Below are positions 22,545-33,939 of a stretch of 64,000 nucleotides of DNA, piece after piece. This DNA comes from Bryoerythrophyllum caledonicum. Taxonomy: Eukaryota; Streptophyta; Bryopsida; Pottiales; Pottiaceae. The position numbers and the translations under genes are program-made. The DNA lies in NCBI GenBank assembly GCA_963971425.1, contig OZ020519.1:5658028-5722027 (forward strand). Direction: 5' to 3'. Positions within the stretch are counted from its first letter, which is position 1, and every line of letters starts with the position of its first letter. Below the pieces are notes generated by a model. It saw nothing but the letters and a program-made list of their open reading frames with translations. It had not been told where the DNA came from and did not search any database.

Positions 22545-24300
22545 AGTCCTTATAGAAGAGGAAAGATAAGGGAAACATAGAGTAATATTGTAATTTGAAA
22601 ATAAAGAGAGCATGAAAGATTCTATGCTTTGTTTGTTGCACCAATGAAATGCATGAGTGGTGATTGCAATCAATGTGTTTGGGCCCTATTCAATGCAAGC
22701 ATAAGCTCCCCTGTAATGCCCCAAATTCTTGAAGGGTTGATTGGTAGTTTTACCAGACATTCTCAAGCCAAGTCATCCTCTCTATGTAGTCATGATTACT
22801 AGATAAGATCATATAGTAGGGGTTGACATATGGGATCACCCTTTCATGTTAAAGAGACTCATAGTAGTCTTTATTCATTTGCTTCATTGCACCTATGGCC
22901 ATAGGAATGCCAAGTGAGTGGAAAATTATATTTTTCATTATCATGAAAGTATGTTTGCTTATCATTAAGTATGTTTAGAAGTACGCCCTTTAGAAAATTC
23001 CCTACGTGTAACCCATATTTTAGACCATTGGAAATAAAGACCTCACCCATAGAATATGGAACACAAGGCTACTTTCTTAATTTTAAAGAACCCATCCAAA
23101 CCAATTTATGTTAGGCCACACCTATATTCACTAAATGCCAAGGGCATGTATAACACATCATGTGCTATATGACAAACTCTATGGTTGTAAATGATATACA
23201 AATATTGAGTCTCCAACTCCTCAGTTTGTGATTATCTAGACTACTAGTTGGATAAACCTTCTCCTTCCAACCGTGGCAAATCCAAGGCATTGTTGAGTTG
23301 TTCATGTGTTATTATTTTGACTATACCCCATCTTAAGCTGAAGTTGAGCACAAGAAGAAGTTCAATTTGACCGCCTAATCTATCGTGATACTACACTAAA
23401 ATGATTGACACAATTGCTCATCACTTGACCCAAGATGAATTGAAATATCATTGTTATACTTACATTTTCAAAATGTATGTTGAAAAGTACAAAGCCTTGT
23501 AGAGAAACCAAAGGTCACTTAATCCCTAATGGACAAGCATTCCCCTTGGGAGACTAATTTCTTCACTTTGACTGCAATTATCTTTCTATGCATATGGTCA
23601 AAAATCACAAATTTTTAATCACATCATATCATATAAGTTTAGAGGAAGATTTTATAGTTACATTCTCTAATAGTTTACCATGGTGGTTTTTAATCGATGG
23701 AATAGAGATTCCTCTAAGATGCCTTGGTCCTTTAGGAGATAACTTATCCATCTGAGGTGCATGCATTCTAACTTCTCGCACTAATACAACGAAGAAAAGA
23801 TTCACACATCTAGAATCTCTTTCTAGGTTGAATGCATGCTAGAATCTAAGCATAATAATATTGTTATAATAATCTGAGGAAAACAATGAGGAGATTTGAT
23901 GGCATTTATTCAAACTTGTATCTCATCAACCATGCTCACTCTACAATTTGGTGCATGATAATACTATTTGTTTGCTCTAAATAAGTTTACCTAGAAGCCC
24001 TTCCAAAAGAGAAAGAGAGGGTGGGATTTGAATGGAAAAAGAAAGAGAGCATGAGAGATTTCATATTCTCTTTTTTAGCACGTGAGTAGTGATGGCAATC
24101 AACGCTCTTAGGCCCCACCCAATGGAAGTGAAAGCTCTCCAACACTACTCCCAATTCTCGAAGATTTTGACTAAAGTTCTACCCACACCATTCCTAAGCC
24201 AAGTCATCCTCTCTGTGTAGTCCCTCTTACTAACATAAGACCATAGAGTAGAGGGTGGTATACAAGGTCACCCCCTTTCATTTTCAAAAAGATTTCAATA
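22545..24300. repeat. AT-rich repeat mosaic with AGAGAGCATG copies 2 and 3
   Basis: Copies of the AGAGAGCATG repeat lie at 22545-22870 and 23990-24300, similar to 21000-21265. Between them, CTTAATCCCTAATGGACAAG at 23520-23539 looks like a TTAA MITE end, followed by the family's CACTTTGACTGCAATTATC block. No gene is seen anywhere in this stretch. Confidence 0.5.
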
Positions 24301-24576
24301 GCTATTAGATGTGGAAGAGCTTAGTGGTATTGTGCAACTTTTTTTTCCTCGCAAGAAAGTGACAAAACAACATTGCTGTTAAATGTGGATTCGGTAATAA
24401 ATTGGAGGGAAGGTCTAATAGTGGCAAATAAGGAAACTTGAAGACGGAAAAAAAAACGTTGATATTGTGACTATAATTTTTTTAATTAAGTACTAGGTGA
24501 AGAGTTTGGGGGTCAAATTTCCGTAGAATTTCCTCCATGATGCACGGTCATGGGATTGACAATCGGAATGATGCCT

Positions 24577-25277
24577 TTAACCCCTATTGGACCAAGGAGC
24601 CAAAAAGTGGCTTCTTGAATGACATTTCAAGGATGATAACTGATGTGAATGATCTTTTTTCACCCATTCTTTTTTGGAGAGTTCATTAGATGTGTAAGTA
24701 ATAGATGATGATGAAACTTGCTTCATTGAGGTAGTCATGTTTTATCTAGAGAATAAAATCTTTGTGACATGGATCTCAATGTAGTGTGTTGTAGAAACTT
24801 TTAGCTTTTGCTCTAAATCTAAATTCGAGTCATTCGAATGATACTTTCCGAATTTGAGTCCAACTAATGAAACAAAGCTTATGAAGTCTAGTTTCCATTC
24901 CAATTAATTTTTTTGGAAAAACATAAAATTGAATAAGTTATTGTAATTTGACATTGAGCCTATAACCATAATTGAATGATTTACTAATTCTAGATGAACA
25001 CGGAAGTTTCATCTACACTCCAAGTTTTGGCACTGCTATGTACACCTTTGGTGAAATTTTCAAAATTTTAACCATACTTTGTATTTGATATGAATTTTCT
25101 TCACTTTTTCCTCACAAAATCACAATAATTATAAAATTTCACCAAAAAAATTGCAATTTATCTGACATAAGCAAGACATGTGATCTCATCTGTGAAAATA
25201 AACCAAAAAAATTCCACCTATATATACTGAAAAAAAAGAGTACACGGTGGAATTGAAATCTATCCTTTAGGGGTTAA
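24577..25277. mobile_element. TTAA-flanked MITE, about 700-bp type
   Basis: Begins TTAACCCCTATTGGACC and ends ATCCTTTAGGGGTTAA, giving TTAA at both junctions and matching CCCC/GGGG ends. Its interior differs from the 950-bp family, so it shares only the ends. No open frame. Confidence 0.65.
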
Positions 25278-25639
25278 AATCACCTGCAAATATTCCATCA
25301 GTTTAGAGGTCGACATCACGATTCAGGATGTGCTTCGTCCAAAAACAATTCTACAAACGGACACATGAATGAAAAATTAGGTGGATTAAAATTAATCAAG
25401 TTAAACTATAATATTTTAATAATTATTAGCTTTATCTGATCCTGATATATGTTATTTAATGCTGAAATAAGAAAATACAATTTACGAAGGGTGACAACCT
25501 TTTTATTTAAGAAAAGAATGTTTGTTGCAAGAGTGAGACCCTGCTATGGTGCTACCGTGTATTGTACAAAGTGGTGACTTTCGGACACTACCTACCAAAT
25601 GTATTATTTTTCCAAATCATAATGGTTCATACACAATGG

Positions 25640-25735
25640 ATATCAAGGAGTATCACCTATACATTACATGAGTATCACCTACATATTACATGGGTATCAC
25701 CTACATATTACATGGGTATCACCTAGACAAATCTC
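25640..25735. repeat. Short minisatellite, unit about 22 bp
   Basis: Four consecutive copies of a unit of the form TATCACCTACATATTACATG, the last partial. The surroundings are AT-rich and non-coding. Confidence 0.8.
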
Positions 25736-26767
25736 TTGAAATTTCCAATTTTTTTGAACATTCTCCATTTTGAATCAATTATGTACAAAATTAACCATTG
25801 TGTAGGGTACCCACATTTTGGATTTGGGATCCATTGCAACACATTGCTAGCTATCTATGGATGTTCTCAATTTGAGATGTCAAGTTGTTTCACGGCCTAG
25901 TGATAGTTTCCTCGCCCACATCTCTTTGTTTGTAGGGCCTTCTTAATTATAGGCTTGTCAAACTATGCCTCCCCCACGCTAGGAGTCTAGAGCTTTGAGA
26001 GCTCTTCATGTCGCTCTCTAGTCATAGTTAGAGCAAGAAAAAAGTATCCAAGGTTAATCACATAAAGGCTAAGCAACTTCAACATGAAGTTTAATGAAAT
26101 TCCTCCAATAAAAATTGCAGAAAAGTAGGTTGTATACTTGTCTCATTTATAGGCTAGGGTTAGAGTGCGCTCCCCTTCATGTGGCTCATATTTTTTCTAG
26201 GCTCACTGGAAAGTCCTTCATTTATTGGTTGAAGGCCTAAGTTCAAGGCATTTGTCGAGGATGCTCTAAATTTATTAAAAGGTGACAACTCCATTTCCTT
26301 ATCTTAGGCTTCAAAAAATAATTAACATGATAGTTTTTCCAAGCTAAAAGAGCAACTTCATTCAATGAAGATTAGATACTCTTTTTAATAGAATCACACA
26401 GTGCTCATTTATTTGTATATGTATTGAGAATCTTTATTAACTCTTCATGAGCATTCTCAATTGTATTCTCTTGTATTAAATTTTACACACATAGACCACT
26501 TTTTCTATTAGCTTTATCAGATAATGAAGTCAATCTTTTAATAATTATAACTCCAAAATATATAACACAAACAAATAAAACATACTAAACATGTAGTCGT
26601 GCCGTTTCACTAGTCGATAGATCCTCCTCCTCCGGAATATCAACTCCCAAATCATTTAGTGTGTCTAATATGGTTTAAGTTAATTCTTGATGTAAAAGTA
26701 AATGTACGGGTTTTTCTAAACCACCAGGACACATCTCAGAATAATTGTAAATGACACAATTGCTTAC
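25736..26767. other. AT-rich intergenic, no gene seen
   Basis: No frame longer than about 60 codons and no recognisable element ends. Probably old repeat debris. Confidence 0.4.
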
Positions 26768-27001
26768 TTAACCCTTAAACGTCAGCCCGGAACCGTATAT
26801 ACAAGACCATATTTTACTATGTAGAATACCAAAAATGTATTAAAGTTTAGCAAGATTTACACCTTTGGATTGAAGAATCTTCAATTAACATCTTTCATTT
26901 GGGAGTCATTTCAATATTTGAACCTTATCGTGTTCAAATACAACACCATACATGTAGAAAACGTTGGCCACCAGTGGCACCTTATGACGTTTAAGGGTTA
27001 A
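26768..27001. mobile_element. Small TTAA MITE with perfect 17-bp terminal repeats
   Basis: The left end TTAACCCTTAAACGTCA and the right end TGACGTTTAAGGGTTAA are exact reverse complements. With TTAA taken as the duplicated target, the element is CCCTTAAACGTCA...TGACGTTTAAGGG, the classic piggyBac-like arrangement. It is 234 bp including both TTAA and has no coding capacity. The perfect ends suggest it is the youngest of this group in the window. Confidence 0.8.
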
Positions 27002-28225
27002 GGATACAATACTGAGTGAGGTTGAGAGAACCACCTAAATGTACAACTTCTGTGGGCTTGGCCAATGGGATTTTTGCATTTGCATCCAAGTTGTAAAATG
27101 GGATCGTCAACTTTTGGTTCACTTTCTCAGCAAATTCTACATAAAGTTTGGATCAAATCAATATTTGGGTCAACCCTTTTTTTGAAATGAAAATCTATAT
27201 TCCGAAAAATCATACAACATATTCTCACGATTAGAGATTTTCAAAGTATATTTAGATATGCAATTCACACAATGAAACTAAAAGTATCCCGTGTATTGCA
27301 CCTTTTAAGGGTTAATAGAAAAGATTGTTTTAAGCCCTGGATCCTGTAAATCCCTGGTAACCGTAAATGTGGGATCCTCTTCCTTCCAATCTACGGTTTC
27401 TTTGCTGGGAAAACTAGATTTTGATGAAAACATGATCGTTGATTCAGTGTTGACGTTGAATTACTCGGACATTTTCGAATTTCTCGGTGGTGAGAAATGT
27501 TGCTTTGACAGGCGATGTGAGGGCCGTTCAGAAGGCTGGCACCTGTAAGCTGGCCAGGATTTATAACCCCATTACACTAGTACTAGTATTAAATCAAGAT
27601 GAAAGCATTGATGAGTCAAAGAAGCTAATCATTAAGGTTCTATATATGACCAAAGGTGTAAAGCGAATCATAAGAAGGCACTGTGAAAGAAAACTGTACA
27701 CAAAACTGGTACTGATGTGGAAGATGAACACAGCAATCGAGGAACTTGAATGAATCACCTAGTATTGTTGCACTAACTGTATTGCATTGAAGCTCTATTG
27801 CCGTACCTTCCAGAATCCGTATCCTTGTCCTGACAGACTGGACCTATGCAGCGGAGCTTCAATGCTCGAAGCCCTCTGGAACTTACAAAAATAAAGACTG
27901 CAAGCAAGGCCTGGTTGTAAACATACCAATGCTTATAAACAAGACAAGCGCCAGTTGGTCTTGTCAGATCCAGCGAAGGCCTAATCTGGGGACGTTTTTC
28001 ATGGCACCACACCATAGCTATCGGGGCAAACCATACTGCATTCAACAAACAGAACATGATGAGAACCAACCCATTAGCAAAAAGGGAAGCGCTTAGCATG
28101 GAAACCAGTCACTCCCTGGTATTTTCTGACTTATCACTTCCACGAAAACCTGATCAAGAGACATGACTATGCAGTATTTGCACAGGTAATGACAGAAGTG
28201 CATATCTGGCAAGCGAAGGGCACAC
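27002..28225. other. Spacer and probable 3' region of the MAU2/SCC4 gene
   Basis: Another TTTTAAGGGTTAA end lies at 27302-27314. The stretch 27770-28225 is less AT-rich and carries minus-strand frames (27773-28099) that may include the last exon of the MAU2/SCC4 gene, which I could not place. A plus-strand frame at 27487-27753 has no recognisable domain. Confidence 0.35.
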
Positions 28226-31200
28226 CTGCAAAAGAGGCGCATGGTAAGGGGTTGCATGAGCCTCTTCAATACGCCGATGAAGCTCCTCAAGCTTCTTACC
28301 CTCGGCCTCTGCATGCTCGGTTTCCTTGCCAGGCTCTCCAGAATCTCGGAACATAGCTGAACAGAGTAAACCATCACCGACCAATCGGACACTGATTAAA
28401 AAACCTCTCAAAACAAGAAGACACTGCAGTATCATCCAACAGAGTAATTTCTGAAGGAAATAAGAGCAAGGTTTACCTCGAAGCTCCGAAAGGACCGTCA
28501 CTTGAGTTGGAATGTCATGAAGTGACTTTGCCAGTGTGAATGAGGACTTGAGAATATCTCGGGCTTGAGTTGTGTCATGCATTTCAATAGCTAGGCTGCC
28601 AAGAACCGTAAGATACTGGGAGACCAGTTGATGGTTACCAAGTTGTTTGTGAGTGATTTTTAGTCCCGTCGCCAATCGTGTCCTGCAACCACAGCGTGAA
28701 GCACCATTCAGTATGCACAAGGTATGTTAGCTGAAAACAAAATTTAAATTTAAGAAAGAGAAAGTTGGAAAGTACCGAGCTTCTTGCAGATTATGTTGCT
28801 TCTTCTGTAGGATACCCGTTGCAAACAGAACCAAGGTTTTCTCCCTTACCCCTAAATACGTGTCTATATTCCGATAGACAGGAGCAACAAGGTCCAACGC
28901 CTGCAATTGCACTCAAAGTCAGTACATCCCATATCCTGAATGCGTTGCCATCATTCAAAGAAAATTCACAATTTTCATTCTTCCTGATCGAAATAGACTT
29001 GGACATATACGTCTTTCAATGTCACGTAGACGATGAATGCGACAGGATGACTAAAACAATGGATGCAATAGGTTAGGAGTTCGACATAACGTCATCAATG
29101 GCAGCCTGCTTACATGTGAGGATGAATCTGGATCATCAAGACAGATATACGATACTGCAGCATTCACTTGACATACAGCTCGCAAACCATCGCCCTTGGA
29201 TACCTGCAGGCACCATATAAAATACACCTTAAAGCAAAATATCTACGTGTTTGCTGGATATTAGAAAATTAAAAGAGTGTACATCGTCGATAACTGTGCA
29301 TCCTGTTTCAGTGCAGGTACTGTTCTCAGGAAATCCAAAAATACTGCTCCAGGCTCCAAGAACTCTAGACAGTGCACTAAGAAAAGGTACCATATGACAT
29401 CTCAAGGAAAGATAGGACGTCATTTACCTTGGATGCCTGCATAAAATGAAGGGCTGACTCACGGAAACAACCCATAGAATGTGCGTAATGACCCAAAAGT
29501 AACTGAATACTGCTGTCGCTTCCTTGTAGCATCGTAGGAAATTTCCTCTTCCACTCCACCAATTGAAGCAAAGACTGGTGTTCCGTATAGACAGCACGAA
29601 AAACAATTAGCATACGCTTGAAGGTGATTTGCTGGTTGCAGAAATCCAATCCCGACGATAAATATGCAATTTAGAAACCGAGCATGGCTTTGATTGGCTA
29701 TCAGAACAATGGACCAGAACACTACGAAAGTTGGATACCTTTTGGGCTCCCACATAATCAGCTTCGGTGAGCTCAATGACTATTTTGTTTTCAAGCAGTT
29801 GTGTCAACAGCAGCAAATAAACACCTCCCGTCCACATTGCCCAGTGTTGTAGGTCTGCCTCTGTTATTTCGATCGGTGATGGTCAGTTCTTATTCTGATT
29901 CACTAGGTCTAAGTTACAGTGGCTATTCTCACAGCAACTCCAGGAACCTTGCTGGTAATAGATCACATAGGTAACCCTGGAATAGAAATCGTTTAAATAG
30001 ACTAGGCAAAACACTGATCTTATTTGCAAAATCAAGACAGATAAACACCACGGATATCAACCATCTCTAACATGCAAGTAAACTTCAGAAACATGTGCTT
30101 CTATCAGCATACCTGTAACTTGAGTCGTGATTCCAAGCTTCTGCAGTTCTCCTTATCAACAAACAAGGAAAGGAAAGAAAAAAAATCAGCAGGAATCGCA
30201 ACTCATCTTATTGAGCCAAATAGCTTTTAGATGCCGCTTATTCTCAGGACACTGTTTAGAGATCTCAAATGAGTGGATGAAGTAAATTGTATTCCAAATC
30301 TAGTCGTCTTACAGAGTTTCATACCATTGACACGTTCCAACCCCGAGGCGATTCGTGATGTACAATCTTTGAACATTCCTTTTGGTCTTGAGCAGATAAC
30401 GGACATAAGATCAACAAGAACGTGGACTGCAACCTTCGGAATCCACTCCTCGTCTAAAGGTGCAGGACCCAACGGTAGCCTGTTACGATCTTCCTGGGGT
30501 TGGATTACAGGGTTCCTGAACATGCAGCCAGTCTCTTATTCGATAGTAAAAAAAAGCAAATTGCACTAACGGGCAAACACTCATAGGGGACGTAAAACTG
30601 ACCATAACTTCAGCAATGCAGTCCAAATGCGTATTCGAGAAATAAACATTACAAATATTAATCAAGTTTGTGGTCTTAATAGGAGGTATACCTTAATTGT
30701 TCATATTGAAGGAGCTGTTGGTGGATTAAACCATAATGATATTGCAGATCTGCGATCCGCTGGGGTGGGGCGCCTGGAAGTTGTAGTTCAATACTCAACC
30801 AATCGAGTTGATTCCGAAGTTCTTGATATACAACAGGATCAAAAACAGGTTGTTGCACTGGTACTGCCTGTTCCAACTCCCTTAGGGTTGTGTCCAAATC
30901 AGTCACGCGCTCTTGGCCTTCCTTATACTCACATGCCCGCAGAAGGTAAAAGACGTAAAGAAGTTCCTTGTAGACATGCAAACCTGCATGTGATCGTCTC
31001 TACAAAAAGCCAGAGACCACCAGATTGTAACTCGTATGAAAGACGTAACCAGATTGTTAACAGTGTCGAAAGCTAATCAGACGAAAACTGAACAATTAAA
31101 AGATGCAAATTGCACCGAAATAGGAAGATAGATAAACTCTCTATCACCTACCTTTAAAACATTACATGGAAGCAATGTGCGTTCCGTTCAAAAAACTTGC

Positions 31201-32944
31201 CACATACTGCATAGATGCCAAGTCATACCTGCTGTGGTGGAATTCTCTCAAGCAACTGATCGCATAGAGCAAGGCTTTGTTCAATGACTTGAGGCTCCTC
31301 CCACTGCATTAGCTGAACATGCAGTCTGGCAGTTGCAAACACCATCTGCTAAATTGAAACGTTGTAAATTACAAGTTTCATACCCCTCATTCTGTAAAAA
31401 AACAAGTATGAAAGAGAAAACAAACAATGACTAAAATACTGGGACAATGTGCTCTCGAGAAGCGCTTGTACCTGAGGGATGCACCGCTACGCAAAAAACA
31501 AACAAAAAGAGTGCATACTTCTACGTTGCAGATGCCAAGCTTTGGTGACAAACAGAAAACATGATAGGAAATGATAGCCTATGATGCAACGGGCAATTTG
31601 ATTGATGAAGAACCGACCTCAAGCTGGGGCTTACTCATGGCCGATGCCAACTTCGAGGCGCTTTCCAACACTCGTAATGCGCCAGGATAGTCACTTTCAC
31701 TTGTGAGAGCTTTCGCAAGTTGCAAACTGAAGTTGCAAGCCCACAGTCGCCCCGCATCACTGCCAAAAGAGGCGTTCTCAGGAGCGTGCAAACGAGTCGG
31801 CCACAAGTCATACTACATCAAAAATCTGAACCGCGGTTGATGCGCAAGAACAGAATACAAGCCAGTCCCTCTCTCTCTCTCCCTCTGTAGAATGACGGAA
31901 ATCTTACAGTCAAGGCCTTCAGTGAAACACATACCCGGTCGCTGCGTTCGTGGAAAGCTCTAATCCCTTCCTCAAAGTCTGCTTCACGGCAGCAAGGGTG
32001 CCTACCAGTTGATAACATCGACTCAACAAACTAAGAGCTCGAAACTTCAGCTCAAAACAAGTAGGAATCTGTTTCAGTAACAATTGCTGCAGCCAAGGCC
32101 AAAAACAAATCCTGTCACTTCTTCGCTTGCATGAAAACCAAATTATTCTCTCTACTAAGATATCAAAATCCAAACACTATTTTCGCTACCCTAACGGGGT
32201 TCCCTAATATCATCGACAATCCGAGGTGCCGTTTCTCAACGTAAAAACTAGCTACCGTATGCATACTCCATTAAATCAATAACCTACAATCAACCCGTCC
32301 AAGAATTAACAAAGGTGTTTCCCCCTAAACTACAGATCAGCAAACTTAAGAATCCTGCAACCTAATTTCCAGGTTCTAATCCCTCTTAACTCTAATATCA
32401 CTCACAGAAACTTCCAGACGCAGCGCTAACCACTCTGCAATTCATCTCCACTCTCGGTGCCCACATTCCGAAGCTCCATAGAACCAAAACGAAGATCGTT
32501 TCCCTGAACAAAAATTCAGCAGCACAAAAACTCCTTCAACTAAATCAACAAGCCTCCAGCCTAAGTTCCAAGCTTCCAATCCCTCTTAACTCAAAAATCA
32601 CTCACAAAAACCTTCAGACGCGTCCCAAACACTCTGCATTCCACCTCCACTCTCAATTGCCAACTCCCGAAGCTCGTATTCCTAACGATAACAACACCAA
32701 AACTCCTCCGATTCACGAGTCTCAAACCTACCGCGCGCTCCAGATGCGCCTTGGCGTGCGTGACGTTGTCCGTGTGCTGCAGAAGCAGCGTGGCGATGCG
32801 CAGGCGCGTCTTGACCTCGATCACGGGCAGGAACGACACCTGACTCTGGCAGATGGCCTCCAAGCACTTGACCGCCTGCGCGATGCAGCCGCCTCGCTCG
32901 TGCTGCTCCGCCAGCTGCCACAGCCCCTCCGCTATCGACTCCAT
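28226..32944 (-). CDS. MAU2/SCC4 cohesin-loading factor (at least 13 coding exons; 3' end unresolved)
   Basis: Exons are 32944-32732, 32086-31935, 31759-31618, 31345-31229, 30999-30692, 30515-30325, 30151-30113, 29860-29739, 29574-29428, 29203-29114, 28900-28776, 28682-28477 and 28356-28226. All are GT-AG and in phase, giving 661 aa before the tail. MESIAEGLWQLAEQHE, VKCLEAICQSQVSF, RPKGMFKDC, GVYLLLLTQLLENK, YAHSMGCF and LGNHQLVSQYLTVLGSLA follow the order of plant MAU2/SCC4 (Arabidopsis At5g51340). The protein is TPR-like and, with SCC2, loads cohesin onto chromatin in the nucleus. Exon 7 is a 36-39-nt microexon with two possible acceptors. Translation past 28226 would stop at 28154; otherwise a further exon is needed. 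The upstream in-frame Met at 33172 was rejected because homology starts at MESIAEG. Confidence 0.9.
32340..32685. repeat. Tandem duplication inside intron 1 of the MAU2/SCC4 gene
   Basis: A unit of 200 bp occurs twice. CCCTCTTAAC at 32381 recurs at 32581, and CACTCTGCAATTC with CATTCCGAAGCTC recur in order as CACTCTGCATTCC and CAACTCCCGAAGCTC. Divergence is perhaps 15-20 percent, so the duplication is not recent. Confidence 0.75.
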
Positions 32945-33172
32945 CGCCACAAACACTCCGTAGAGGAAGAAAACTGTCCCCGCAACCCTACATGGTCTCC
33001 GCTCTGTTTCAATTGCCACACAATCTGTCGAAAGCTCTCTCCACCGCGGTTGTGGCTGTGGCCATGGCGATGGCGATGGTGTCTGCGAGGGAAACCCTAA
33101 TTCATGGAAGGGAGCTTCACAGCTTCTGCTTGTTTCGTGAACGAGGCTCACTTTGAGTTCAACACAGTTCAA

Positions 33173-33692
33173 ACCAATTCCCTCACAAAATTAAGACACG
33201 ATGCAAGGTAGGACAAAGTAATGTTTTAACATCACTTAGGAGCATTTTACATTCTTCCATCAACCAGATTTTGGTCGCCCCGACGTTTAAGGGTTAACCC
33301 TGAAGGACCCAGGCATTTCAGAAGAATCTCTTCTCTATTCATTATTAACTACTGGATGAACTTTTTGAGAATGCAAATGTAGGACCTTCTTCTAGACTTA
33401 CATGAAATAATGTGGTAAATTTTTGTGAATTTTGATTGTACGGATCAAAAGAGGATTGCAGTGAAAGTGAAAAAAATTGTGCCCTACACGGACACTTGGT
33501 CCTTTGGGGGCTATTTTTGTATAATTCCCCGATTTTAGCGATGTGATGTGGTCTTTCATTACACCGCTTGTGAATTCATTGGTCGTTAGCACACAAATTT
33601 TGTTTTGGATATTAGGAATTGAAAGTATTCAAATGCCTTCATGTCATGACACCCACCACTACATTGATTGTAAAATTTGAGAAGTCATTACA
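33173..33692. other. Upstream flank of the MAU2/SCC4 gene with a degraded TTAA MITE
   Basis: TTAACCCTGAAGGACCC at 33294-33310 and CACTTGGTCCTTTGGGGGCT at 33492-33511 look like the two ends of a short TTAA-type element of about 220 bp whose right TTAA is lost. The block CCGTACAATCAAAATTC (reverse strand) between them is shared with the larger family. It lies 350-570 bp upstream of the start codon. Confidence 0.5.
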
Positions 33693-33704
33693 TCCATGAA
33701 AACA

Positions 33705-33796
33705 GTCCGGTGGGCATGGTCTTAGCAATGGAACGAACAGACACTTTATTCACGCCGGTTCCCTTTGGGAATCGGCGTTCTTCTTCTTCTTCTTCT
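33705..33796 (+). mobile_element. Very short LINE/SINE 3'-end insertion with 12-bp target-site duplication
   Basis: TCCATGAAAACA is repeated exactly at 33693-33704 and 33797-33808. Between the copies lie only about 92 bp of the family 3' end: a region like GGTGGGCATGG, then a 10-bp stem (GCCGGTTCCC with GGGAATCGGC, loop TTT) and a (TTC)n tail. This is a severely 5'-truncated retrotransposition product. Confidence 0.9.
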
Positions 33797-33939
33797 TCCA
33801 TGAAAACAAACTTTGAAAAACTGGAATGAAGAAGGTGATAACGGTTATGAAATTACACAAGCAAGTAGAATGCAAGGCCATGTCAAGCCCACAAATTCAC
33901 CTATTGTCATTACAGTATAATCCTCATCACTATACTCTG

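Noticed and set aside
27487-27753. 88-codon plus-strand frame
   Set aside because: No recognisable motif, and it lies in the probable 3' region of the MAU2/SCC4 gene.
31579-31812. First acceptor considered for MAU2 exon 3 at 31812, which seemed to cause a frameshift
   Set aside because: The acceptor with AG at 31761-31760 restores the phase and matches the conserved protein, so there is no break in the gene.
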